Below are positions 1 to 12,621 of a DNA stretch of 64,000 nucleotides, one piece after another. The position numbers were made by a program, and so were the translations under genes. The notes under the pieces are model-generated. The model did not search any database, was not told the DNA's origin, and saw only the letters and a list, made by a program, of their open reading frames with translations. The DNA comes from Paracentrotus lividus (Eukaryota; Echinodermata; Echinoidea; Camarodonta; Echinidae), in NCBI GenBank assembly GCA_940671915.1, contig CALNVZ010002100.1:18404877-18468876 (forward strand). Reading direction: 5' to 3'. The first letter of the stretch is position 1. Every line of letters begins with the position of its first letter.

Positions 1-209
1 TTGACGAGAGAAAACAAATACCACTTTTTTTTTTTTTTGTACGTGTTATTTTTCATATATTCCTCACTCAGTTTTCTTTAAAGGGAAGTCCGGACCTAAA
101 ATGAGGTGTTACAATAGCAGAAAAAATTGGAAAAACAGTACAAAATAGTTTGAAGAAAATCGGACTAATAATAGAATGTCTGAATATCTTAACAGTGCAA
201 AAAAAAAAC
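1..209. other. AT-rich leader, nothing recognised
   Basis: AT-rich sequence with poly-A/poly-T runs that ends in an A-rich tract where the first 5 kb duplicate begins. No gene or repeat is recognised. Confidence 0.5.
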
Positions 210-3200
210 ACAAAAAAAAAAAAAAATGATTGATAACGAAATTGGCAAACAAGCGTGATTCAATAGGATGACTATCTAGTTATTAGTTATAAATTTTCAC
301 TTTGATCCTCATATAACTTTAACCAAGTTATATGATGGCAATATAACCATTGCATCATACAAATATTGTAAAATCAGCATCCCATCTATAAATAACAAAA
401 AACAATTTTAAGTAGTTTCAGTAGAAAGAAGATATTCATAATTTTAAATTCATGTAAATGTCACTTTTCTTTTTGATTTAATTTTTGTTTGCATCTTACT
501 GAGAAATTCATAACTTTCTTAATAGTCATATTCTCAAACTGATTGATCTATTTTCTAATAATTTGCTTATAAAAATAAGTTATTTTGGGTCCAACCTTCC
601 CCTTTTTTTCTTCACTTCTCTCAACCTTTTCACAATTTATGCTTCCTGAAAATATGAATAGATAATATAAAATATATATTGGATTGCTATAGGCCTACTG
701 AATAGGATGCCAAATGCACTATCTTCGTTGCGGGTATGACCCTCACGTGGAATATTGTCTGGTTGTGTGTCACTCATTCTGAGGCATCCAATATATTTTA
801 AATGATAATGCATACTACTAGTAGTCGAATTAGGGATGATGAGACCAGGGAGGGAAGAGAGACTCCCTGATGAGACTACAATCAGGGGGCTGTGCTAATA
901 ACTCTTTGCATGTATTCTTGCTGAATGACACATGAAATTTTGTATGGTCAATGGTGTTTAAATGATGCAAGCCGAATTTTATTTGTAATCACCTAGTTAA
1001 CTAAGTTACAAACTGATAATTGCCTGGCTACAGTAGCACCAGACCAGTCAACACATGACTACGGCCATCGTAAACAAATTGAGGCGCTTTGGTCCCCAGA
1101 CATTGGCCCCGAAATGCGATTCAATTCGATTTTCTTTGTCCGCCTGGGGCTAATTTCCACAATAATTTTTAAAGGTAAATGAAAGTTTTGCTTGCAACTA
1201 CGACTACTGCAACTTTGTCAGCTGTGCACTACAACTGTGCCTTGTGCTACGGTATTAATTGCATCACACTACGTATGATGTGTCAAAACACGCAGCATAA
1301 TATCGATTATGCAAGTTCGGCGTGTGTAAATGCATGTTTGGGATTTGGAATGATTGGAGGAAAGAAAGAACACATCGAATTGTACCATCAAGCTCTTAGT
1401 TTAAAATGATACGACTGCTATTATTTTCACGGTTCGCGTTGGATTTAACATTTCCACGAATTTATATTTCAAGCTTCTGACATGTCTGACGCGACACGCC
1501 TCTGAGCTGCTAGCAGCTCACTTCCGCTTTGGGCTCGGCTTGCGTCTGTCGACATCTTGAACGACTTGAAGCTGATCTTTAACTTGGGCACTTGTGGCTT
1601 GGGCTGGCTGGGCTTGGCCAGCACTACGCGTAGCAGGCAATAAGCCAACATTATTGGTGACCAGTGCCATGCCGTGGTTTTGTAAAGCCTTAAACGTAAA
1701 TGATTAACAGATAGATTCTAAACAAAATACCATCTGTTTCTGGAGGGTCAACTTTTCTGATCTTGCCATGTCTTAAATATTTAAAATCAGATCTCTCTTA
1801 GTACTAGGGCCACTAACGTACTTAGGAGGCGTACTTCGGAAAGCTAAAGAGGCGCCCAACAATCAAAATGCATTGTCCTCTAGCTCTGTACGAATGAACT
1901 TGTACTTTGTAAGACATTTCAATGTCAATGTATGAAAAAAGGAGATAATACAGGCTGCAATCTCACGCAATCTGCAGTGAGTCTCACGCATTCACCCAAA
2001 TCTCACGTCTCGCGCTAGTCACGAAGTTCTCACTCCAAAACCCCAAAATAAAGTACTATAACAATAAAGTCTCAAATTCCTAATTCGATATCATAGCGGT
2101 AATTCAAATTAAAACCGCAATGCGCAAAGCTAACAATGAAATCGGTTTCGGTTGTCGCGCAATTCACACTGACTAATTAATTGCGATTGATTTTCTCCTG
2201 CATGCACGTGTCATGAGTGACGCCTTCAACTATCAATGATGCGCATGCGAGGTATAATATTAGTCGACTGCCGCTGTACGTCGCGCCGGGCCCAAGCCCC
2301 GTGTGCTCAGCATGAGTTTGCGCTCGCGGATGCACGTAGTCTGTCAACTATATCCCTCACGACCAGACAGTAATAGCGCTGATTATCATTCATGGTGAGT
2401 TAAAATAAATTCCTTACAAATAACGATCTTTTGATGATGAATTGTAAGATCTAATTTGAAATCATATAACCTTTTACTTAATTTAGTACATGAATCCTGC
2501 CTTAATTGTAGAAAATCATGACTAAAGTATGCACCAGATTACACGACATTTCAAATGTAAATTGTAAAGCTCCTACGGGAAGGGGGACTCCCCCTTACCA
2601 CCTCCCCCCCCCCCTCGGGCCTTCGCGCCTCGCAGCGTACTCACTCCAAACTTTTCACTCAGGGTTGCAGCCCTGTAAATAGATTTCATATAATACAAAG
2701 AAGTGGATGGGGGGTGCGATGTCCGGACACTTAACAAAATTAAGCTTGGTTTTTCATCTAAGATTAAGCCGAAAATGTATTTGAATACTTCTTATAACAA
2801 TCAATATTTGATCTCCACAATATTGTCTGACATTTTGTGCTGAAAACTTCAAAGATATTGATTTAAACCCTTTCTAATGACTGGTTAAAATTGAGTGTCC
2901 GGATATCCAACCTGTCCGGACATAACAACAACTGGTATAGGGACGTGACATCATCAGTTGCTCATTGAATATTCAAATATTCATGAGACCTGTTATGAGA
3001 CTCCTAGATCTAGAACTTGTTTACGAAAAAAATTCAATTCATGACTTGTTTATTTTCATCCCGATTTTCGATTAAATTTTCTGTGTTGTGCTTGTAATTT
3101 CACTTTACTTTAACAAACTTTTTAATTTCAGCCCGGAGTCCTCATTAAAACTCTGTGAGTCATCTCTTAAAATGGTTTCACACATTAGTTAAGTTGATTG

Positions 3201-5048
3201 GATTCTATGTTGTTTCATCTATAGTTGTGCCACCTTTCATGGAAAATTGTTTAATAGTTATGAAACTTGAAACCCACACAAGACAACTGAACCATCTGGA
3301 CTAATGACAGATCTCAGTAGAAAACTGAAAAACAAACTTAATTTTCACTTTTTAAAATAACATTTCACTTATCTTTCTTCAATAACAAGTGGTTTGATTC
3401 CTTACTATCCTGATGTTTTGAGTTTTTTCTTTCTTTCTTCTGGATGAAATATTATTTTTAAAAGTCACTTTTCGAAAATTTCCCTCGCACGTTTGGCGGA
3501 TAAGGGCAAAAAATAAGTAAGTTTTAATTTTTTCTCATGATTTTGATTTGAAAATGTATCCAAAACCTTTTCACTGTGTATAATGACATAGACATATGCT
3601 ACTACTTAATTTTGGAGCTGAAAGTATATTGCAAAAACGAGAAAAACTCTCAGATAAATCAACATTGACAAGGTGCAAAATTTTCCCCAAAATATGGAGT
3701 TCTGTCTACAAGGCTAAATACAAAGTATTGACATCGTATTATGAGTGCTTGAAACCCATGTCTAGTAACTAGACATTCGTGGTTTTCCGTATTTTTGTTA
3801 TGACAATAAAACTTGAACCCCATGTCTAGTAACGGAATGACATCTGGTTTCCCGGTGTTTTTTGCGAGGAAAAATGCATTAGAAGAATAATTAATACCAA
3901 CTTATTAGAGAAGGCCATGAACATTAAAACATGAGTCCATGATAATAATTTAAACATGGTGTATAGTGGTAACAAAAAAGAATCGGCATAAAAACGATTA
4001 AATATAGTCTCATGTTGTCCACATTGCACTAAAAGATATGTGTGAGAGATTTTGTGATATTCTTCACCGATTTCGGTGAATTTCAGTGAAATGTGAACCA
4101 AACATAATGTAACGGTTTTTGAGACTTTGCTGGATGTGTCCAATCCCCTGAACTCCCGCATGAATGGAGCATAGCAATCTGTGTGTATCACCGACACAAG
4201 AGAATCCCCATTGGTTTACAATGTTATATGCCTAGTCCACACTGAGATGATCGGATCCCCGTCTTATCTTTTTTTACTTATATTGTGAAATAAAGAACCT
4301 AAAAGAATTTCAGTTATAACTTTCTTTATATAGTTATAGGATTCAGTCTTTCATATTATCTAACTGCGAACCAAATGGAATGTTCTTTCCAAAATTATAC
4401 ACACACTTTAAACCAAAAATTGCGAAAAGTACTAGATATAAGAATAAGAGGCATTTAAAGCACCATAGTCCCATATGTTCAAATTTGGGTTCAATCAATT
4501 ATTCAGTGCAGAGACACTGAATCGCCATATGTATCAACAAATGATTGGATTTATTGTAAGAAGCCTTTGTGGTAATTTCAGATCCAATAATTTGCCTTTT
4601 CAAAGGCACAGCGTCACATTAAAATTATCAGCTTCCATGTTACTGTTTTGCTTGGAATTCCCCCAAAGCCGTATAAACCTACCTAAATATAATTGATGAC
4701 CAATAGTCACGCAAATTCAAAAATAATAAAAATGCAACATCAATCAAGAATTACTTAATTTCACAAAAACCAACCAAACTAATAATAACCAATTAACAAC
4801 AGCAAAAATCTAAACTATGAATCGCCGAACGAAGAAGTGAACTATGTCGATAGGTTTCGACGATATCTTGCATTTCTATAATCTATGTCAATTCGATATG
4901 ATTCACGCGCATTATCTAGCGAAAAAGTATAGGAACAAGTTGGACCTTATTTAACTTGCATGGGCGTTTGACAAAGATTTTATCAGAAATTCCATCAGTC
5001 TAAATAGGAAAGCGGAATTACAGAAAATGTAAGGAAATATTCATTAGA
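210..5048. repeat. Tandem ~5 kb segment, copy 1
   Basis: This block matches 5072-10084 from end to end: the A-rich start followed by ATGATTG, the Ser/Lys-poor small ORFs, a GC-rich island near 2230-2400, a C-run near 2600, the GTCCGGACA motifs near 2720-2930 and the end near ACAGAAAATGTAAG. Differences are overwhelmingly one-base insertions and deletions scattered in both directions. All short ORFs inside are interrupted or shifted between copies, so none is called as a gene. The right portion (about 3150-4662) contains interior and right-end sequence of the GGGCARTTCCAAG transposon family found at 36683-37446. Confidence 0.9.
2200..2400 (+). promoter_or_regulatory. GC-rich island ending at a splice-donor-like ATG|GTGAGT (copy 1)
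   Basis: A GC- and CpG-rich stretch in an AT-rich setting ends at CATG|GTGAGT, a good donor at 2395. It could be a promoter with a non-coding first exon. The same island and donor occur in the second tandem copy at 7357. Its link to the transporter gene 11.6 kb downstream is inference only; no transcript evidence is available. Confidence 0.25.
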
Positions 5049-5071
5049 AATGTATTTTTAATCAATCTACA

Positions 5072-8000
5072 CTAAAAAAAAAAAAAAAAAAATGATTGCT
5101 ATACGAAATTGGCAACAGCTGTGATGTCATAGGTGACTACTTCTATATTGTTTTATGATAAATTTTCACTTTATGATTTCCTCATATAACTTTACCCAAG
5201 TTATATTGATGGCAATATACCATTGCATCAATACAAATATTGTAAAATCAGCATCCCATCTATAAATACAAAAAACAAACATTTTAAGTAGGTTTTCAGT
5301 ATAGAAAGAAGATATTCATAATTGTAATTCATGTAAAATGTCACTTTTCTTTTGATTTAATTTTTGTTTTGCATCGTTAACTGAGAAATTCATAACTTTC
5401 TTATTATGAGTCTGATTTTCTTCAAACTGATTTTGATCTATTTTTCTAATTAATTTGCTTTTTATAAAAATAAGTTATTTTGGGTCCAGACTTCCCCTTT
5501 TTTTCTTCTTCTTCTTCAACCTTTTCACAATTTATGCTTCCTGAATAATGATCATAGATAATAATAATTATATTGGATTGCTATAGGCCTACTGAATAGG
5601 ATGCCAATATTGCACTCATCTTCGATTCGTGCGGTATTGACCCTCACCCGTGGAATATTTCTGGTATCCCATTCTGAGGCATCCAATATATTATAAATAG
5701 TATACATACTAGTAGTCTGAATTAGGGATGATGAGACCAGGGAGGTGGAAGAGAGACCTCCCTGATGAGACTACAATCAGGGGGCTGTGCTAATACTCTT
5801 TGGCCATGTATTCTTGCTGAGATGACACAGACATTTTTTGTTGGTCAATGGGTTTTAAATGATGCATGCCATTTTATTTTGTATAGTCACCTAGTTTTAA
5901 ACTAAGTTTAGCAAGAAAACAGTGAATAATTGGCCTGGGCTCAGTAGCGGACGCAGACCGGAGTCACACAATGAACTTACCGGGCCCATGCGTAAACATA
6001 ATAGAGCCGCTTTTGTCCCCAGACAATTGGGCCCCCGAAATGCATTCAATTCGATTTTCTTGGATCCGCGCCTGGGGCTAGTCTTCCACAATAATTTTTA
6101 AAGTGTCAAATTGAAGTCTTTGCTTGCAGACTACGACTACGTGCAACTTTGTCAGCTGTGCACTAGCACTGTGCTTGTGCTACGGTATTAATTGCATCAT
6201 CTACGGTAGATGTGTACACAAACAGCGCAGCATATCTCGATTATGCAAGTTCGGCGTGTGTAAATGCATGTGTTGGGATTTGGATGGATTGGAGGAAAGA
6301 AGAACACATCGAATTGACCATCAAGTCTTTAGTTTTAAAGATACGACTGCTATTATTTTCACGGTTCGCGTTTGGATTTACATTTCCCCGAATTTTATTT
6401 CAACTTCTGACATGTCTGACGCGACAGCTCTGAGCTGCTAGCAGCTCACTTCGTCTTTGGGCTCGGCTTGCTCTGTCGACATCTTGACGACTTGAGCTGA
6501 TCTTTATCTTGGGCCTTGTGGCTTGGGCTGGCTGGGCTTGGCCAGCACTACCGGTAGCAGGCAATTAAGCCAACATTATTGGTGAGTCAGTGCCAGTGCC
6601 GTGGTTTTGTAAAGCCTTAAACGTAAATGATTAACAGATAGATTCTAAACAAAAATACCATCTGTTTCTTGGAGGGGTCTACGTTTTCTGATCTTGCCAT
6701 GTCTTAAATTTTAAAATCAGATCTCTCTTAGTACTAGGGGCCTACTAACTGTTACTTAGGAGGCGGAGCTTCATGCGAAAGCTAATCAGAGCGCCCAACA
6801 ATCAAAATGCATTGTCCTCTAGCTCTGTACGAATGAACTTGTACTTTGTAGACATTTCAATGTGCAATGTATGAAAAAAGGAGATAAATACAGGGCTGCC
6901 AACTCTCACGCAATCTGCGTGAGTCTCACGCAATTCACCCAAATCTCACGGTCTCGCGCTAGTCAACGAAGTTCTCACTCCAAACCCCCAAAATAGAAAG
7001 TACAAACAAAAAGTCTCCAAAATTCCTAGTATTTCGGATATTCCATATGCCCCGGTCAAAAGTTTCAACATTTAAACCGCATGCGCAAAGCTAAACCAAT
7101 GGAAATCGGTTTCGGTTGTCGCGCAAACACGAGCTAATTTAATTGCGATTGATTTTTCCTGCATGCACGTGTGCTAGTGACGCCTTCACTATCATGATGC
7201 GCATGCGAGGTATAAATTTATGTCGACTGCCGCTGTACGTCGCGCCCGGGCCCAAGCCCCGTGTGGCTCAGCAGAGTTTGCGCTCGCGATGGCCACGTAC
7301 GTCTGTCAACTATAGCCCTCTACGACCAGACAGTAATGCGCTGATTATCATTCATGGTGAGTTGAAAATAAATTCCTTACAAAATCACGATCTTTTTGAT
7401 GATGAATTGTAGATCTAATTTGAAATCAATATAACCTGTTACTTAATTTAGTACATGAATCCTGCCTTTTAATTGTAGAAATCATGACTAAAGTATGCAC
7501 CAGATTACACCATTTCAAATGTCAAATTGTAAAAGCTCCCTACCGTGGAAGGGGGGATACCCCCCTTCCACACCTCCCCCCCCCCCTCGGGCGCTTCGCG
7601 CCCTCGCAGTATCTCACTCCAAACTTTCACTCAGGGTTGGCAGCCCTGTAAATAGGATTTCATATAATACAAGAAGTAGGATGGGGGGTGCGATGTCCGG
7701 ACACTTAACAAAAATTAAGCTTGGTTTTTCATCTAAGGATTAAGCCGAAAATGTATGTTGAATACTTCTTATCACCATCAATATTTGATCTCCACAATAT
7801 TGTCTGACATTTTGTGCTGAAAAACTTCAAAGATATTGATTTTAAACCCTTTCTAATGACTGGTTAAAATTGAGTGTCCGGATATCCAACCTGTCCGGAC
7901 ATACAACAACTGGGTATATGGGGACTGTGACATCATCAGTTTGCTCATTTGAATATTCAAATATTCATGAGACCTGTTCATGAGACCTGCCTAGATCTAG

Positions 8001-10084
8001 AACTGTTTTACGAAAAAAATTCAATTCATGACTTTGTTATTTTTCATCCGATTTTGATTAAATTTTCTGTGTTGTGCTTGTAATTTCACTTTACTTTACA
8101 AAACTTTTTAATTTCAGCCCGGAGTCCTCCATTAAACTCTGTGAGTTCATCTCTTAAAATGGCTATCACAATTTTGAGTAATTGATTGGATTCTATGTTG
8201 TTCTATCTATAGTGTGCCACCTTTCATAGGAAAATTGTTTAATAGTTATGAAAACTTGAAACCACACAAGCAACTGAACCATCTGGGACTAATGACAAGA
8301 CTCAGTAAGAAAACTTTCAGAAAACAAACTTAATTTTTCACTTTTTAAAATAACATTTTCACTTATCTTTCTTCAATAACTAAGTGGTTGGATGTTCCTT
8401 TCACTATCCCTGATGTTTTGAGTTTTCTTTCTTTCTTCTTGGATGAAATATTATTTTTTAAAGTCCACTTTCTGAAAATTTCCCCGCACGTTTTTGGGCG
8501 GGAAAGGGCAAAAAAATAAGTGATGTTTTAATTTTTTTTTCATGATTTTGATTTGAAATTTATCCAAAACCTTTTCACTGTGTCTTATAATGACATAGAC
8601 ATATGCTACTACTTAATTTTGGAGCTGAAAGTTATTGCAAAAACGAGAAAAACCTCAGATAAATCAACATTGACAAGGTTGCAAAATTTTCCCCAAAATA
8701 TGGCAGTTTGGTCTACAAGGTCAATACTAAAGTATTGACATCGTATTATGAGTGCTTGAACCCATGTCTAGTAACGGAATGACATCTGGTTTCCCGGTGT
8801 TTTTTGTTATGACATAAAACTTGAACCCATGTCTAGTAACGGAATGACATCTGGTTTCCCGGTGTTTTTTGCGAGGAAAAATGCATTATGAAGAAATATT
8901 AATACCAAACTTTATTAGAGAAGTCCATGATAATTACATTAAACATGAGTCCATGATAATTATATTAAACATGGTGTATAGTTTTGGTAACAAAAAAGGA
9001 ATCGGCATAAAACCGATTAAATATAGTCTCATGTTGTCCACATTGCACTAAAAGATATGTGTGAGAGATTTTGTGATATTCTTTCACGATTTCCGGTGAA
9101 TTTCAGTGAAATGTTTGAACCCAAACATAATGTAACGGTTTTTGAGACCTTTGCTGGGGTGTCCAATCCCCTGAACTTCCCGCATGAATGGAGCATAGCG
9201 ATCTGTGTGTATCACCGACACAAGAGAATCCCCATTGGTTTTCCATGTATATGCCTAGTGCACACTGAGATGAGTCGGATCCCCGTCTTATCTTTTTTAT
9301 ACTTATATTGTGAAATAAAGACACTAAAACGAGATTTCATGTTATATAACTTTCTTTATTATAGTTATAGGATTCAGTCTTTCATATTATCTAACTGTGA
9401 ATCCAAATTGAATGTTTTCTTGTCCCAACATTATACACCAGCTTTAAACCAAAAAATCTGCGAAAAGTGACTAGATATAAGAATAAGAGGCATTTAAAGC
9501 ACCATAGTCCCATATGTGCAAATTTGGGTTCAATCAATTATTCAGTGCAAGAACACTGAATCGCATATGTATCAACTTAAATGATTGGATTTATTGTAAG
9601 AAGCCTTTGTGGTAATTTCAGATCCAATAATTTGCATTTTCAAAGGCACAGCGTCACATTAAAATTTCAGCTCCATGTCCTGTTTTGCTTGGAATTCCCC
9701 CAAAGCCAGGTATAAACCTACCTAAAATAGTATGATGGGGTGACCATAGTTCACGCAAATTTCAAAAATAATAAAACATGCAACATTCAATCAAGAATTA
9801 CTTATATTTCACACAAAACCAACGAAAACTATAAATACCAATTAAACAGCAAAAATCTAAACTATGAATCGCCGAACGAAGAAGTGAACTAGGTCGAAGG
9901 GTTTCGACGATATCGCGATATCAAAATTCTATGTCAATCGAATGATCGCGCATTCTGCTGAAAAAGTCAGAAAAACAGTTGGACCTTATTTACTGCATGG
10001 GCGTTTGACAAAGATTTATCAAGAAATTCCATCAGTCTAAAAGGAAAGGGAATTACAGAAAATGTAAGTGAAAATTTCATAGAA
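5072..10084. repeat. Tandem ~5 kb segment, copy 2
   Basis: Second, somewhat cleaner copy of the 210-5048 block, separated from it by about 25 bases. It carries the same ordered landmarks: GC-rich island near 7190-7356, C-run near 7575, GTCCGGACA motifs near 7695-7900, transposon-family remnant near 8130-9700. Inside it a ~65 bp stretch beginning CTTGAACCCATGTCTAG is itself directly repeated (about 8756-8819 and 8820-8885); the first of these is degraded in copy 1. Real tandem duplication or an assembly artefact of uncollapsed haplotypes cannot be separated from the sequence alone. Confidence 0.9.
7180..7362 (+). promoter_or_regulatory. GC-rich island ending at a splice-donor-like ATG|GTGAGT (copy 2)
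   Basis: Second copy of the GC-rich island, with the donor-like GTGAGT at 7357. The transporter gene has a 5' UTR segment opening at an acceptor at 13968-13969, so an upstream non-coding exon must exist somewhere, and this is one candidate. Spliced directly onto 13970, the ATG before the donor would not be in frame with the transporter, so any role would be as 5' UTR. Confidence 0.25.
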
Positions 10085-10206
10085 TTAGATATTAATATCA
10101 TCTTACAATTTTGATGACATTAAATGGGAAAATGATGATTTTTAGACCCTTGTCGGGAAGGTCAGATTTTTCGGAACGGACACACAATTTTCCGATGTTT
10201 GGTCAT

Positions 10207-10340
10207 CAGTGGCAGATACAGGATTTCAGGATTGGGGGGCGCCGCCGAAATTTTCGGAATTTAACATGTACGGTCAATGAGTGGTTTTCAAATTATAGGG
10301 GGGTGCGCATCCCCTGCGCCCACGCCTGGATCCGCCACTG
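10207..10340. mobile_element. Small MITE with CAGTGGC...GCCACTG termini
   Basis: The left end CAGTGGCAGATACAGG and right end CCTGGATCCGCCACTG are imperfect inverted repeats. GTCAT flanks both sides (10202-10206 and 10341-10345), consistent with a 5 bp target duplication. Related termini recur at 19689-19979, 28757 and 29901, so this is a dispersed family. There is no coding capacity. Confidence 0.7.
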
Positions 10341-11730
10341 GTCATTAATTTCACAATTCAATACACCGTACCTTGACGAAAGTTTGATTTTTAAGCAATT
10401 TTTGGTCCCTCTTTCTGATGGTGCTATCAGATTTTCACGATATTGATTACTTTTTGAGATATCCAACGTGCGTGAACTAATGTCACGCACAAATTATGGT
10501 CACACCACCATATAGATATATTGACCACTATGCCTCGAATATTAAAAGCAGTCAATATAAGGAGATCTAAAAAATAATGTACATGGTCTAAATTACACCT
10601 ACATGTAACTAAGTTACACTGTAGGCCTAACTTAGATCTATGATGTAGTAAGCCGGCCTGCAGGCCCCCGCCGGGGCCTGGGCTCTGCAACAACATGCAT
10701 GCCACACAACAGTCAGTTGTTGCTCGCCGCAGACAATATCGGTATGGTATTCTACTAGTTACCGTAACTGCAGATTTGCTGTTCTTGCTGTCCAATTAGA
10801 AGAGAATTAGCCTCTGACGTCTTGCTTTATAAATAGGGTTTTTAACGAACACAGCTACATGTATATCGGGCTAAACTAAACGCTCGTCTGAAAATCAGAG
10901 ATCCGTTCTATCAATAGTTATACGAAAGAATTAATTTTTCTGCGCTGTTCGTCCGCGGGTTGCACACGCAACCTGTCTAAAGTTATCGACCAAATCGCGC
11001 TGCAAATTATGGTATACGCAACTGCACAGAGCAACTTTGGCACATAAACAAATGGGGATCGTGATAGCCATGGAATAAGAACTGTAAGAAATGAACTTTG
11101 TCATGGTAAAACGAACTACGTCATGGTAAAACCGGGAAAAGGGTACTATGGCGGTCATAGTTCAGATCATGACTGCACTTTCAACCAATCAGAAGACAGT
11201 ATTATTAAAGATTCTTAAAATGCGGTATGTAATAGGTTTTAATTCATGCATTATTAATTTATTAATAATTTGCATTATTACTTTAATTAGGTAGACCTAA
11301 TCTATTTTAATCTTGTTTAGTGCATTGGGGCCAATTACTTCTATATAGGCCAAATGAATTTTAAATACATTATTTTTACTAGTTTCGCTCTTTTTTTCAC
11401 AAGTTTTGAATTATCTTTTGTGATAAGTCTGATGTTCAAGATTATTTTCAGGCATAATTTGTGACTGTTCGGCTTTTTTTTGTTATTTATACCTGTAGAT
11501 CTCGGAACAGATTTTTTAATAGATGCTAAAAATTTATATCTACCAGGCTCGGAACCAGGATTTTCAATTTGAATAGCTTGTGCAGGCCCAAATGTGTGGG
11601 AACAATAGCGGCTCTATTATGTTTGGGCATCGGCCGATACTTTCACTTGTGTGATGTAAGGCTAGGTCCACTACTGTGTCTATCCTTAAATAAGTGATGA
11701 AGAAAGAACTATGTTTTCTGCTCAGCAATA
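10341..11730. other. Spacer, nothing recognised
   Basis: About 1.4 kb with no convincing exon, RNA gene or repeat structure. Short ORFs on both strands lack domain resemblance or splice context. It includes a locally GC-rich patch near 10650-10685 and an AT-rich patch near 11230-11300. Confidence 0.4.
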
Positions 11731-12148
11731 GGGCAGTTCCAAGGTAATGGAGTGACATTCATAAGCCGCATTTCAGCATCCAAACGAATTTATCATCCAT
11801 ACTTTAATCTTTATTTACAAAGAAATGGTTCATGACAAAAGCTGATGGTACCCTTTTTTCAAAATGATAACATTTGTTATACTGTAGTGATCTGCATAAT
11901 TAATGAAATATGAATATAATCATGATAACGGAGTGACTCAAAATGGACATGCATATTTGAGCAGAAAACATTTTGCTTAAACTCTGTGAACTTTAAATGG
12001 CTATCACAATTTTGAGTAATTGATTGGATGCTGATCAATTAGTCACGGACGGACATTTTGCAAATTTTCAGATCCTAATTTGCATTTTCAAAGGCACAGC
12101 TCAACATTAAATTTTCAGCTCCGTGTCCTGTTTTGCTTGGAATTGCCC
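11731..12148. mobile_element. Non-autonomous DNA transposon, GGGCARTTCCAAG family, internally deleted
   Basis: Starts GGGCAGTTCCAAG and ends CTTGGAATTGCCC, a 13 bp terminal inverted repeat with one mismatch. AATA directly flanks both ends (11727-11730 and 12149-12152), giving a 4 bp target duplication. Interior sequence is shared with the longer copy at 36683-37446, but a middle portion is missing after about 12030. There is no transposase. The superfamily is not assigned. Confidence 0.8.
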
Positions 12149-12237
12149 AATAATTAATAAAGTAAATAGTAAGCTCTGGTTGACAAGTTTCTCTTTGGAA
12201 TGATATCTCGACTCATATTCAGTTTACCCGTAACTAA

Positions 12238-12621
12238 GGGTGCTATCTCACTTCGCGGAGACGTCTCCGCGACAGAATAGAAATTTCGTCTCCGCGACGG
12301 ATAAATAGTATTAGAGACGTCTCCGCGACAGTGTATGAAAAAAAATCTGTCTCCGAAATTCAGGAGACGTCTCCGAAACGTCTCGGAGACGTCTCCTGAA
12401 TTTCGGAGACAGATTTTTTAGACAGATTAGAAAATTTCGTCTCCGCGACGGATAAAAAGTATTAGAGACGTCTCGGAGACGTCTCCGCGACAACTTATGA
12501 AAAAAAAATCTGAAGTATTCCCAAATCCGTCTCCGAGACGTCTCTAATACTTTTTATCTGTCGCGGAGACGAAATTTTCTATGCTGTCGCAGAGACGTCT
12601 TTGCGAAGTCAGATACCACCC
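12238..12621. mobile_element. Palindromic MITE built of GAGACGTCTC motifs, TAA target duplication
   Basis: The ends read GGGTGCTATCTCACTTCG and CGAAGTCAGATACCACCC, so the whole 384 bp can fold back. The interior repeats GAGACGTCTC / CGTCTCCGCGAC many times in both orientations. TAA flanks both sides (12235-12237, 12622-12624). A 3 bp TWA duplication with GG-starting termini is typical of PIF/Harbinger elements, so that class is the best guess. A second, shorter member is at 30013-30198. Confidence 0.8.

Noticed and set aside
1179..1409. 76-codon + strand ORF, and its counterpart at 6124-6441
   Set aside because: The two tandem copies do not keep the same frame, there is no splice or domain support, and indels dominate the differences; treated as chance ORFs.
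3826..4197. 123-codon minus-strand ORF, and the 137-codon + strand ORF at 9057-9470 in the other copy
   Set aside because: The long frame is on opposite strands in the two near-identical copies, so neither is conserved as a protein; the sequence belongs to a repeat family.
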